DNA from: Desulfobacterales bacterium
GTDB lineage: Bacteria; Desulfobacterota; DSM-4660; Desulfatiglandales; JALVZP01
Direction of reading: 5' to 3'
Length of the DNA: 26,288 nucleotides
Assembly: GCA_027064285.1 (NCBI GenBank)
Contig: JAMOPX010000224.1
Coordinates: 1 to 26,288 of the forward strand
Shown here: positions 1 to 7,964 of the stretch, in pieces
How positions within the stretch are numbered: the stretch's first letter is position 1
How the letters are laid out: each line of letters starts with the position of its first letter
The notes under the pieces: model-generated
Database searches by the model: none
Told to the model about the DNA's origin: nothing
The model's input: the letters and a program-made list of their open reading frames with translations, nothing else
Translations under genes and position numbers: made by a program

Positions 1-1
1 T

Positions 2-121
2 TCTCTTAGAGAAGCTGGGACTGGAAGTGGCATGTCCCTTCCAGTGGGCTGCTGTCAACCAGCCTATTGTAGCGGTGCTATTCAACATCAGCTACAAGCT
101 CCTTCCCGTAGGGAGGAGTAG
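2..121 (+). CDS. tnpB: IS1341-type TnpB transposon nuclease, C-terminal end only
   Basis: The frame starting at base 2 is open from the window edge to a TAG at 119-121 and encodes about 39 residues. The stretch SLREAGTGSGMSLPVG and the terminal QAPSRREE resemble the variable C-terminal tails of IS200/IS605-family (IS1341 group) TnpB proteins, which lie after the last zinc-binding motif. No catalytic residue is visible because the rest of the gene lies outside the window. The gene runs tail-to-tail into argH and their 3' ends overlap (92-121). The call rests on tail similarity and on the right-end hairpin that ends at the same place. TnpB is an RNA-guided DNA endonuclease whose guide RNA overlaps its own 3' end. 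Whether the full gene is intact cannot be seen. Confidence 0.68.
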   Translation, partial: SLREAGTGSGMSLPVGCCQPAYCSGAIQHQLQAPSRREE

Positions 122-126
122 TTGAC
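13..126 (+). ncRNA. Candidate TnpB omega RNA (reRNA) scaffold at the IS right end
   Basis: Three nested or adjacent stems can be drawn by eye. Bases 20-27 pair with 38-45 (8 bp). Bases 67-73 pair with 91-97 (7 bp, TTGTAGC/GCTACAA). The right-end hairpin is 99-118. In addition GTCAAC at 54-59 is the exact complement of GTTGAC at 121-126, which would close a pseudoknot-like pairing at the very end of the element. In TnpB systems the guide is the flanking DNA directly after the right end. Here that would be from about 127, read antisense to argH. The 5' end of the RNA and its expression are not known. Confidence 0.5.
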
Positions 127-1498
127 TTTCGAGCTCCTTTTTCAGCTCTTTTATCATCTTTTTCACATGCTCAGGCCCTGTACCACCAAAGATTTCTCTT
201 TTTTGCACACTTTTTATTGGATCAAGCCATTCATAGATGTCTTCTTCAATAACACTAGAGAAAGACTTGAGTTCATCTAAAGAAAGTTCCCATAGCTCTT
301 TTTCTTTTTCTATGGCATAAAGCACAATCTTTCCCACTATTCTATGAGCAGTACGGAATGGAACTCCTTTTCTTACTAAATATTCAGCCAAGTCTGTGGC
401 TGTTATATAACCTCCTTTTAAGGCCGCCTTTATCTTTTCTCTGTTAAAAGAGAGCTTTTCCAATGTCCTTTTCATAAGCTCTAAGCAGTCTCTTGTGGTA
501 TCATAGCTGTCAAAAACAGGTTCTTTGTCTTCTTGCATGTCTTTGTTATAGGTAAGAGGAAGCCCTTTCATGACTGTGAGGAGAGAAACAAGATTTCCAT
601 ATACTCTTCCTGTTTTTCCTCTTATAAGCTCTAATATGTCCGGATTTTTCTTCTGCGGCATTATACTGCTTCCTGTAGCATATGCATCTGGTATAGTAAC
701 AAAGCCAAATTCATAACTTGACCATATAATAAGCTCTTCAGAGATCCTGCTCAGGTGCATCATCGTTACAGCACACGAGTATAAAAAATCAAGTAAAAAG
801 TCTCTGTCACTTACTGCATCAATACTATTTCTGCTGATTTCTTTAAATCCCAGCTCTTTTGCCACCATGTTTCTATCTAGCTCAAAGCTGGAACCTGCCA
901 GTGCAGCACTTCCAAGAGGCATCACATCTGTTCTTTTAATGGTCTGCAAGAATCTGTCCTTATCCCTTTGAAACATCTCGTAATATGCCAAGAAATAATG
1001 GGAAAGGAGCACTGGTTGGGCTCTTTGAAGATGGGTATATCCTGGTATTATGATGTCTAAATGTCTTTCTGCAGTAGTTATCAGGACTTTTTGAAGTTGT
1101 TTTATCCTGCTTAGGATGTCTTTGACTGCATCTTTGATAAAAAGTCTCATATCAAGTGCAATCTGGTCATTTCTGCTTCTTGCAGTATGTAGTTTTCTTC
1201 CGGTGTCTCCTATCTTTTCAACCAATCTTGTTTCTACAAAGGTGTGTATATCCTCATATTCATCCAAGGAGGGCATCTTGTGATCCAGTTCTTCTTTTAT
1301 CTCATAAAGTGCTTTTATTATCTTTTCTGCCTCCTGCTCAGAAATCACTCCTATCTTTGCGAGCATTCTGCAGTGTGCAATACTGCCTTTGATATCATAT
1401 GGATAAAGCCTTTTATCAAAAGAGATCGATGCATTAAACCTATTTGCTAATGGATCTAAGGATTCTTTAAATCTTGATTCCCAAAGCTTCTCTCCCAT
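92..1498 (-). CDS. argH: Argininosuccinate lyase with an IS-derived C-terminal tail
   Basis: Last step of arginine synthesis: argininosuccinate is split to arginine and fumarate; cytoplasmic homotetramer. The 468-residue product has the fumarate-lyase superfamily signature GSSIMPQKKNPD at 276-287 (catalytic serine loop), HTARSRND at 104-111 and GYTHLQRAQP at 153-162 with its active-site histidine. It starts at ATG 1498 with AGGAG upstream, inside the end of cobA-hemD, two bases after that gene's stop. Length is normal for the family, but the last residues (about 459-468, QLLLPTGRSL) are encoded by the IS right end. Native coding sequence ends near codon 458. All catalytic regions lie well upstream, so activity is probably kept. 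Confidence 0.96.
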   Translation of the reverse strand: MGEKLWESRFKESLDPLANRFNASISFDKRLYPYDIKGSIAHCRMLAKIGVISEQEAEKIIKALYEIKEELDHKMPSLDEYEDIHTFVETRLVEKIGDTGRKLHTARSRNDQIALDMRLFIKDAVKDILSRIKQLQKVLITTAERHLDIIIPGYTHLQRAQPVLLSHYFLAYYEMFQRDKDRFLQTIKRTDVMPLGSAALAGSSFELDRNMVAKELGFKEISRNSIDAVSDRDFLLDFLYSCAVTMMHLSRISEELIIWSSYEFGFVTIPDAYATGSSIMPQKKNPDILELIRGKTGRVYGNLVSLLTVMKGLPLTYNKDMQEDKEPVFDSYDTTRDCLELMKRTLEKLSFNREKIKAALKGGYITATDLAEYLVRKGVPFRTAHRIVGKIVLYAIEKEKELWELSLDELKSFSSVIEEDIYEWLDPIKSVQKREIFGGTGPEHVKKMIKELKKELESQLLLPTGRSL

Positions 1499-1500
1499 AG

Positions 1501-3048
1501 TTATTTACTCCTGTTTTGCTCATAATAAACTATTATGGCCTCTATGAGGTGGGGGATATCATATTTTTCTGGCATAATAGCTGGTTTTAGGCCTGTCTTT
1601 TTTACTGCATTTGCTGTAACAGGTCCTATACAGGCAATTTTAATGTCTTTGAAATAATCTTTTGCTCTGCTTTCAGGAATATCAAGCAGTTTAATGAAAT
1701 TATAAAATGTAGAAGGGCTGGTAAATACCACAATATCTGCTTTTCCTTTTAAAAGCATTTCCCTAATCTTTTCTTTTTTTTGCTCTTCTACTTCAGGTAA
1801 TATGTTTCTATAAGCACATACCACATCCACCTTTGCACCCATCTTTTTTAGCTCCTTTGGGAGAAGATCCCTTGCATTATCTACTCTTGGTATCAGGAAT
1901 CTTTCTCCTTTTATCTGAATCTGAGAAAAGCATCTCACAATGTCTTCTGCCCTGTATTCTTCAGGCATAAGATCTGGGACTATACACCTATTTTTAAGTG
2001 CTTGTGCTGTCTTTGGTCCTATGGCACAGATTTTACTATTTCCAAGTATCCTTCCATCCTTTTTTAGTTCCATCATTCTGTTAAAGAAAAATTTTACCCC
2101 ATTTACAGAGGTAAATATGATCCAGTTATATTTGTGCAATTCATTTATGGCCTTATCTAATGTGTACCAGTCTTCAGGAGCAACAATCTTTATAGTTGGA
2201 AACAGGATGCAATCTGCTCCTGCATCCATCAAAGGATAAACAAGCTCATCAGCCTGCTCTTCTGGTCTTGTTATGATAATTCTTTTTCCAAAAAGTGGTC
2301 TTTTTTCAAACCAGCTTATCTGTCTTCTCAGCTCCACTACTCTGCCTATTACTATTACTGCAGGAGGCCTTACATGTTCCTGTTGTGCAATTGTATCCAT
2401 GTCTGATAATTTTCCCTGAATCACTTTTTGCTCAGGCAATGTGCCATTACATATGATGGCAAAAGGGGTTTCAGAGGATAGCCCTTCTTTTATGAGTCTC
2501 TGTTTTATCTTTTCTAAGTTTCCAATACCCATAAGTATAACTATGGTGCCAGAGCCAGCTACACTTTTCCAAGAGATGTGAGAATCTGCTTTTAAAGGAT
2601 CTTCATGTCCTGTAACAAAGGTTACTGAAGAGGAGTATTTTCTGTGGGTAAGTGGGATCCCTGCATAAGTAGGCACAGAAATGGCAGAGGTAATGCCCGG
2701 TATTATTTCAAACTCAATCCCTTCTTTTGCCAGTGCCTGCGCCTCTTCTCCACCACGACCAAATATAAATGGATCTCCTCCCTTTAGCCTTGCCACGACA
2801 AGCCCTTTTTTTGCAAGCTGAACAAGTAGGCTGTTTATTGATTCCTGATCCATGCTATGTATGCCAGCCTGTTTGCCAGCATATATCAGCTTTGCTGAAT
2901 CCTTTGCATATTTCAAAAGAAAAGAATTTACCAAGTTATCGTATATCACTGCATCTGCTCTGCTAAGTGCTTTTACACCCTTTATTGTAAAAAGTGCTGG
3001 ATCTCCTGGTCCTGCACCAATAAGATAGACCATTCCTTTTTTAGCCAT
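1501..3048 (-). CDS. cobA-hemD: Uroporphyrinogen-III C-methyltransferase / uroporphyrinogen-III synthase fusion (CobA-HemD)
   Basis: Two-domain enzyme of 515 residues. Residues 5-245 are a SAM-dependent tetrapyrrole methylase: GAGPGDP at 11-17, RLKGGDPFIFGRGGEE at 87-102, PGITSA at 117-122 and a THR near 134-136. This half makes precorrin-2 from uroporphyrinogen III. Residues from about 253 to the end are a HemD domain (RPEEQADELV at 261, FTSVNGVKFF near 312, a second TSPSTF-type segment near 425). HemD closes and inverts ring D of hydroxymethylbilane. The start ATG 3048 has GAGGTG upstream and overlaps the hemC stop by 8 bases, so the two are probably translationally coupled. Such fusions are common in Clostridia and deltaproteobacteria-like anaerobes and channel flux to siroheme, cobalamin or siroheme-derived heme. 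Confidence 0.95.
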   Translation of the reverse strand: MAKKGMVYLIGAGPGDPALFTIKGVKALSRADAVIYDNLVNSFLLKYAKDSAKLIYAGKQAGIHSMDQESINSLLVQLAKKGLVVARLKGGDPFIFGRGGEEAQALAKEGIEFEIIPGITSAISVPTYAGIPLTHRKYSSSVTFVTGHEDPLKADSHISWKSVAGSGTIVILMGIGNLEKIKQRLIKEGLSSETPFAIICNGTLPEQKVIQGKLSDMDTIAQQEHVRPPAVIVIGRVVELRRQISWFEKRPLFGKRIIITRPEEQADELVYPLMDAGADCILFPTIKIVAPEDWYTLDKAINELHKYNWIIFTSVNGVKFFFNRMMELKKDGRILGNSKICAIGPKTAQALKNRCIVPDLMPEEYRAEDIVRCFSQIQIKGERFLIPRVDNARDLLPKELKKMGAKVDVVCAYRNILPEVEEQKKEKIREMLLKGKADIVVFTSPSTFYNFIKLLDIPESRAKDYFKDIKIACIGPVTANAVKKTGLKPAIMPEKYDIPHLIEAIIVYYEQNRSK

Positions 3049-3964
3049 GATACACCTCTTCTAAGATCTGTTCTGCACCTCTATTTAAAAGCTTTTCAGC
3101 GAGCCTTTTGCCAAGATCTTCAGGCTCACTCACATCTCCTATCAAGATCTCTTTGAGAAATCTTTCTGCTTTTAAGTCAGAGACCATGCCTTTTATCTGT
3201 AGCTTATTTCCTCTTATACTTGCTTTGGCAGCAATAGGGATCTGACAGCCTCCTCCTAACTCTTTTAAAAAACTTCTCTCTGCCTTTACGCATATCTCTG
3301 TTTCTGGATGGTTTAAAAAAGAGAGAAGTGCTTTTATCTCAAAATCATCTATCCGAGTTTCTATTCCCAAGGCCCCTTGTCCTATGGCTGGGAGCATCAG
3401 TTCTTCTGGTAATATCTGGGTGATCTTATGATAAAGACCAAGTCTTTTAAGCCCTGCCACAGCAAGTATTATTCCGTCTAAGTTTTCTGTTTCCATTTTT
3501 TTTAATCTTGTGTCCACATTTCCCCTTATAGGAACAATCTTTATCCCTTTTTTTAATCTCTTTATCTGCACCTCTCTTCTAAGACTACTGGTGCCAATCT
3601 TTGCTCTTTCTGGTACTTCTTCAATACTTTTAAAAGAGCGTGAAATAAAGGCATCTAATGGGTCTTCTCTTTTGGGATATATGGGTATTTCCAGTCCTTC
3701 TGGCAGTTCAAATGGCACATCTTTGATGCTGTGTACAGCAATGTCTATTTCTCCCCTTAATAGGGCATTTTCTATTTCTTTTACAAAAAGCCCTTTTCCT
3801 CCTATCTTGCTTAAAGGAGAATTTAGGATCTTATCTCCTTTGGTCTTTATTTTTATAAGCTCCACCTCTATATCTTTATATCTGGATTCTATCTGCTCCT
3901 TTACCCACATGCTTTGGGCTATTGCAAGCTTACTTCCCCTTGTCCCTATTTTTATTCTTTTCAT
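3041..3964 (-). CDS. hemC: Hydroxymethylbilane synthase (porphobilinogen deaminase)
   Basis: Joins four porphobilinogens into hydroxymethylbilane, the substrate of the HemD domain encoded next. From ATG 3964 the product has 307 residues. Visible motifs are GTRGSKLA near the N-terminus, HSIKDVP with the catalytic aspartate (D82), RGNVDTRLKK, LPAIGQGALGIE, and GGGCQIP, whose Cys240 carries the dipyrromethane cofactor. A GTG at 3973, directly after the spmAB stop, would add three residues. ATG is preferred because the family usually begins a few residues before GTRGS, but neither start has a strong ribosome binding site. Its 3' end overlaps cobA-hemD by 8 bases. Confidence 0.95.
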   Translation of the reverse strand: MKRIKIGTRGSKLAIAQSMWVKEQIESRYKDIEVELIKIKTKGDKILNSPLSKIGGKGLFVKEIENALLRGEIDIAVHSIKDVPFELPEGLEIPIYPKREDPLDAFISRSFKSIEEVPERAKIGTSSLRREVQIKRLKKGIKIVPIRGNVDTRLKKMETENLDGIILAVAGLKRLGLYHKITQILPEELMLPAIGQGALGIETRIDDFEIKALLSFLNHPETEICVKAERSFLKELGGGCQIPIAAKASIRGNKLQIKGMVSDLKAERFLKEILIGDVSEPEDLGKRLAEKLLNRGAEQILEEVYHG

Positions 3965-3973
3965 TGCTTTCAC

Positions 3974-5200
3974 TCACTTAAAAAGCAAAGAACATATAAA
4001 TACTGATGCCATTATTCCTACAAAATCTGCTGTCAGTGCAGCAAGAAGTGTGTGTCTCATCCTTTTTATACCTATTGCACCAAAGTAAACTGAAATTACA
4101 TAAAAAGTGGTTTCTGTGGACCCTTGCATAGTAGAAACAAGATAACCAATGTAGCTGTCTGGTCCTATCTTAGGATCTTTTATTATAGATGCCAGAACCG
4201 CATAGGCACCAGATCCTGAAAGTGGTCTTAAAATTGCCATGGGTAGAGCTTCTGCTGGAAGACCTATCTTTCCTGTAAATGTCCCGATTGTCTTTATTAT
4301 AATGTCCATTGCCCCGCTTGCCTGAAACATCCCTACTGCCACAAGTATTGCTACTAAATAGGGTATAATATTTACTGCCACCCAAAATCCATCCTTTGCT
4401 CCTTTTGTGAACACTTCATAAACTTTTACTTTCTTTATCATACCATAACTTAAAAATGCCAGGACAAGCGCGGGAATAATCCAGTCTGATATAGAACTTC
4501 CAAAGAATATGGCTATGGGAACTAAAGAAAGTATGATACTAATACACAATAGGCTTATCCATAAGGGATATCCATCTTCTCTTTGTTGAGCAGAATCTTG
4601 GCTGGATTTAATAGGTAAAGCCTTTTTCTTGAAAAATCTTGCATATAATTTTGCAGATAATATGGCAGTCAATGTGGAACAGGTAGTGGCAAAAAGGGTG
4701 GTTGGTATTATACCTGCTGGATCAGATGATCCAGCTGCTGCTCTAAGTGCTATTACTCCTGTGGGAAGAACAGTAACATTAGAGGTGTTTATTGCAAGAA
4801 AAAGGGCCATGGCATCGGTTGCCTCTTCTGGTTCTGGATTCAATTGGTTTAGATCCTGCACGGCTTTTATACCAAAAGGCGTTGCTGCATTTCCAAGCCC
4901 TAATATGTTTGCTGATATATTCATGATCATGCTTCCCATTGCAGGATGTCCTGGTGGCACATCTGGAAAAAGCCTTACCATTATAGGTCTTACCAAGCGG
5001 GAAATAGTTTCTAAAATACCTCCTTCTTCAGCTATCTTCATTAGTCCTAAAAAAAGGCTCATAACCCCTATTAGGCTTATAGAGAGACTTACTGCATTGG
5101 AGGAAGAATCTATGATAACCTTTGAAAGCTCTTTCATATGACAGCTAAGAGAAGCACTTATAAAGGAGAAAAGTATGAGTAAAAAGAAGATTGTATTCAT
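3974..5200 (-). CDS. Fused SpmA-SpmB nucleoside-recognition (Gate) domain membrane protein
   Basis: A polytopic membrane protein of 408 residues from ATG 5200. The N-terminal half resembles SpmA (LGLMKIAEEGG, NISANILGLGNAATPFG, NTSNVTVLPTGVIALRAAAG). The C-terminal half resembles SpmB (NIIPYLVAILVAVGMFQASG, LPMAILRPLSGSGAY, STMQGSTETTFYVI). Both halves carry the nucleoside-recognition/Gate domain. In Bacillus these are separate genes needed for spore core dehydration. Fused copies occur in many non-sporulating bacteria, where the substrate is unknown. A transporter role is inferred from the fold. A TTG at 5224 would extend the frame by 8 codons but lies next to a hairpin and has no ribosome binding site. 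First gene of the minus-strand operon. Confidence 0.85.
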   Translation of the reverse strand: MNTIFFLLILFSFISASLSCHMKELSKVIIDSSSNAVSLSISLIGVMSLFLGLMKIAEEGGILETISRLVRPIMVRLFPDVPPGHPAMGSMIMNISANILGLGNAATPFGIKAVQDLNQLNPEPEEATDAMALFLAINTSNVTVLPTGVIALRAAAGSSDPAGIIPTTLFATTCSTLTAILSAKLYARFFKKKALPIKSSQDSAQQREDGYPLWISLLCISIILSLVPIAIFFGSSISDWIIPALVLAFLSYGMIKKVKVYEVFTKGAKDGFWVAVNIIPYLVAILVAVGMFQASGAMDIIIKTIGTFTGKIGLPAEALPMAILRPLSGSGAYAVLASIIKDPKIGPDSYIGYLVSTMQGSTETTFYVISVYFGAIGIKRMRHTLLAALTADFVGIMASVFICSLLFK

Positions 5201-5216
5201 CTTAGTCTTTCTTAGG

Positions 5217-5241
5217 CTGTTCAAAAAGATTTTTCGAACAG
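5217..5241. repeat. AT-rich palindrome, copy 1 of a related pair
   Basis: The arm CTGTTCAAAAA (5217-5227) pairs with TTTTT-c-GAACAG (5230-5241), with loop GA and C5235 bulged. It lies between spmAB and ftsH, in the spmAB leader and upstream of the ftsH promoter candidate. A close relative sits at 17950-17974 in the rpsB leader. Confidence 0.6.
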
Positions 5242-5253
5242 GTTCTGTCTTTC

Positions 5254-5282
5254 TTGTAAACTTTTGGGCGTCATGATAATAT
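5254..5282 (+). promoter_or_regulatory. Candidate sigma-70-type promoter for the ftsH operon
   Basis: TTGTAA at 5254-5259 and TAATAT at 5277-5282 are 17 bases apart; GATAAT at 5275-5280 is an alternative -10 at 15 bases. It sits 40 bases upstream of the ftsH start in the only intergenic gap between the two divergent operons. Each hexamer is an imperfect match, and AT-rich DNA gives chance hits. Confidence 0.4.
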
Positions 5283-5321
5283 ATAAATTTGTAAAAATAA
5301 ATCTTTTTTGGGAGGTTTAGT

Positions 5322-7106
5322 TTGAATCAGTCTTTTAAAAATCTTGCACTTTGGTTGGTTATATGCCTTTTAATGGTGGCCCTTTTCCATGTGTTTAACA
5401 GACCGGAGAGCAAAAGTACAAATATAAGCTACAGCGATTTTATCAATATGGTAAAGAATGGTTCTGTTGCAGAGGTAACCATCCGCGGAAATAATATAAC
5501 AGGCATTTCTGTTCATGGGCCATTTAGAACCTATGCTCCATATGATCCAGACCTTATAAAGCTTTTGATGAAGAACGGGGTTAAGATCACTGCAAAGCCT
5601 GCAGAAGGCAACTCTTGGTTGCAGGTTCTCCTTTCCTGGATACCTATGCTCCTTCTTATTGGAATCTGGGTATTTTTTATGAGGCAGATGCAGGTTGGAG
5701 GTGGAAAGGCGCTTTCTTTTGGAAAAAGCAAGGCAAAGCTTATAAATGAATCTCAAGAGAAGGTCACTTTTAATGATGTAGCAGGAATAGACGAGGCCAA
5801 GGAGGAACTTCAAGAGGTAGTAGATTTCTTGAAGGATCCTAAGAAGTTTACCAGACTTGGAGGAAGGATTCCAAAGGGGATTTTGCTTGTGGGTTCTCCT
5901 GGAACAGGTAAGACCTTGCTTGCCAAGGCAATAGCAGGGGAAGCGGGTGTGCCCTTTTTTAGCATTAGTGGCTCAGATTTTGTGGAAATGTTTGTTGGAG
6001 TTGGTGCTGCAAGGGTCAGGGATCTTTTTATGCAGGGGAAAAAGAATGCACCCTGTATAATCTTTATAGATGAGATAGACGCTGTTGGAAGACACAGGGG
6101 AGCAGGGCTTGGAGGAGGACATGATGAAAGAGAGCAGACCCTGAATCAGCTCCTTGTAGAGATGGATGGATTTGAGTCAAATCAGGGCGTTATTGTAATA
6201 TCTGCTACAAATAGACCTGACATATTAGATCCTGCATTGCTCAGGCCTGGTAGATTTGACAGACAGATAGTTGTGCCTGTGCCTGATATAAAAGGAAGAG
6301 AAGAGATATTTAAGGTACACATCAGGAAAAAGAAGGTATCAGATGATGTGGATGTTTCTGTGCTGGCAAGAGGAACTCCTGGATTTACTGGAGCAGACAT
6401 AGAAAACATGGTAAATGAGGCAGCTCTTATTGCTGCAAAAAAAGGTAAAGACAGAATAGAAATGGAAGACTTTGAAGAGGCAAAAGACAAAGTTCTTATG
6501 GGAATAGAGAGAAAGAGTATGTTGATAAGTGATGAAGAAAAAAAGATCACTGCATATCATGAGGCAGGACATGCATTGGTAGCAAAGCTTATTCCTCATA
6601 CAGATCCGATACATAAGGTAAGCATAATTCCAAGAGGTAGAGCATTGGGTATTACACAACAGCTTCCTGAAGATGAGAGACATACCTATTCAAAGGAATA
6701 CCTTCTTTCCAGTTTGTGTGTGCTTTTAGGAGGAAGGGTAGCAGAGGAAATTGCGCTGAATACCCAGACCACTGGTGCTGAAAATGATTTGGAAAGGGCT
6801 ACAGAGATTGCCAGGAGGATGGTGTGTGAATACGGAATGAGTGAAAATCTTGGCCCTGTAACATTTGGCAGAAGAGAGGAGCAGATATTTCTTGGAAAAG
6901 AGATAGCAAGACATAAGGATTACAGTGAACTGACTGCTCAAAAGATAGATGAGGAAATAAGAACGATTCTTTTAGATGCCTATAATAAGACAAAAAAACT
7001 GCTTCAGGAAAACAGAAGCAAATTAGACAGACTTGCAAAAGCACTTCTGGAAAAAGAAACACTCAGCTCTCAAGAAATAGATCAGATCATTGCAGAACAA
7101 AGTTAA
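5322..7106 (+). CDS. ftsH: ATP-dependent zinc metalloprotease FtsH
   Basis: Membrane-anchored hexameric AAA+ protease that extracts and degrades membrane and short-lived cytoplasmic proteins. Of 594 residues, TM1 is about 8-24, then a short extracytoplasmic domain, TM2 about 101-120, the AAA domain (Walker A GSPGTGKT 191-198, Walker B IIFIDEID 246-253, pore loop MFVG 223-226, second region of homology ATNRPDILDPALLRPGRFDR 295-314) and an M41 protease domain with zinc motif HEAGH 413-417 and the third ligand D489 in AENDL. It starts at TTG 5322, preceded by GGGAGG with good spacing. Length is at the short end of normal because the C-terminal tail is brief. folP follows with no gap. Confidence 0.98.
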   Translation: MNQSFKNLALWLVICLLMVALFHVFNRPESKSTNISYSDFINMVKNGSVAEVTIRGNNITGISVHGPFRTYAPYDPDLIKLLMKNGVKITAKPAEGNSWLQVLLSWIPMLLLIGIWVFFMRQMQVGGGKALSFGKSKAKLINESQEKVTFNDVAGIDEAKEELQEVVDFLKDPKKFTRLGGRIPKGILLVGSPGTGKTLLAKAIAGEAGVPFFSISGSDFVEMFVGVGAARVRDLFMQGKKNAPCIIFIDEIDAVGRHRGAGLGGGHDEREQTLNQLLVEMDGFESNQGVIVISATNRPDILDPALLRPGRFDRQIVVPVPDIKGREEIFKVHIRKKKVSDDVDVSVLARGTPGFTGADIENMVNEAALIAAKKGKDRIEMEDFEEAKDKVLMGIERKSMLISDEEKKITAYHEAGHALVAKLIPHTDPIHKVSIIPRGRALGITQQLPEDERHTYSKEYLLSSLCVLLGGRVAEEIALNTQTTGAENDLERATEIARRMVCEYGMSENLGPVTFGRREEQIFLGKEIARHKDYSELTAQKIDEEIRTILLDAYNKTKKLLQENRSKLDRLAKALLEKETLSSQEIDQIIAEQS

Positions 7107-7964
7107 ATGTCATTTTTATTGAAGTGGAAAAACTTCTGTTTAGATTTAGGTGACAGAACCCACATCATGGGGATTCTGAATGTAACTCCGGACTCTTTTT
7201 TTGATGGAGGAAGATATCTCAATAAAGAAAAAGCAGTAGAACATGGAATAAGGCTGGCAGAGCAAGGAGCAGATATTATTGATGTGGGCGGAGAATCTAC
7301 AAGACCGTACTCCAGGAGGATTTCTGCTCAGGAAGAGATGGACAGGGTGATTCCAGTAATAGAGTCATTGGCAAATCAGGTCGATATACCTCTAAGCATA
7401 GATACCTATAAAAGTGAGGTAGCAAGGGAAGCAATAAAAGCAGGTGCTTCCATGATAAATGATATAAGTGCATTCAGGTTTGATTCCAAAATGGCAGAGC
7501 TTGCGGCTCAAGAGGGCATTCCTGTTGTTTTGATGCATATGAAGGGAAGGCCAGAGAACATGCAGGACAATCCAGAATATGAAGATCTTATGGGAGAGAT
7601 CATATCCTTCCTTAGAGATGTGAAGCAGTATGCTATAAAAAAAGGAATAAAAGAAGAGCATATTATCCTGGATCCAGGAATAGGTTTTGGAAAGAGGCCA
7701 GAACACAATTTAGAGATAATAAGATCTCTTAATCTCCTCTCTGAGCTGAACTCTCCTATACTCATAGGGCCGTCCAATAAGGCATTTATAGCGCGCATTG
7801 TAGGCACAAAAGCAGAAGACAGGGAAACAGGGACAATGGCGGTTATGGCATGTGCCATAATGAATGGCACTCATATAATAAGAGTGCATAATGTGGAGAA
7901 GGCTGTAAAAACAGCAAAGATTGTGGATGCCATAAAGAGGGCAGAATATGATCCTCTGCATTGA
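7107..7964 (+). CDS. folP: Dihydropteroate synthase
   Basis: Condenses p-aminobenzoate with 6-hydroxymethyl-7,8-dihydropterin pyrophosphate in folate synthesis. The 285-residue TIM-barrel protein shows MGILNVTPDSFFDGG at 21-35, DIIDVGGESTRP at 56-67, LSIDTYKSEVA, ILDPGIGFGK and the terminal RVHNVEKAV. In the loop that is usually GxSRKxF the sequence is GPSNKAF, so the arginine is replaced by asparagine while the lysine is kept. ATG 7107 directly follows the ftsH stop and has little ribosome binding site, so translation probably continues by coupling. ftsH-folP adjacency is common in bacteria. The 3' end overlaps coaX by 17 bases. Confidence 0.95.
   Translation: MSFLLKWKNFCLDLGDRTHIMGILNVTPDSFFDGGRYLNKEKAVEHGIRLAEQGADIIDVGGESTRPYSRRISAQEEMDRVIPVIESLANQVDIPLSIDTYKSEVAREAIKAGASMINDISAFRFDSKMAELAAQEGIPVVLMHMKGRPENMQDNPEYEDLMGEIISFLRDVKQYAIKKGIKEEHIILDPGIGFGKRPEHNLEIIRSLNLLSELNSPILIGPSNKAFIARIVGTKAEDRETGTMAVMACAIMNGTHIIRVHNVEKAVKTAKIVDAIKRAEYDPLH

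Larger units (their letters stand above)
1..126 (+). mobile_element. Right end of an IS200/IS605 (IS1341-type) insertion sequence
   Basis: The tnpB tail is followed by a subterminal hairpin: 99-102 and 104-107 pair with 111-114 and 115-118, around loop 108-110, with T103 bulged. Next comes TAGTTGAC (119-126), the usual arrangement at the right ends of this family. These elements insert without target duplication, so the boundary is inferred from the motif and could be off by a few bases. From about 127 the sequence reads as normal argH on the minus strand. The left end and any tnpA are outside the window. Confidence 0.65.

Noticed and set aside
3510..4088. A 192-codon plus-strand frame
   Set aside because: It lies antisense to hemC and spmAB, which have full family matches; the frame is a hydrophobic shadow.
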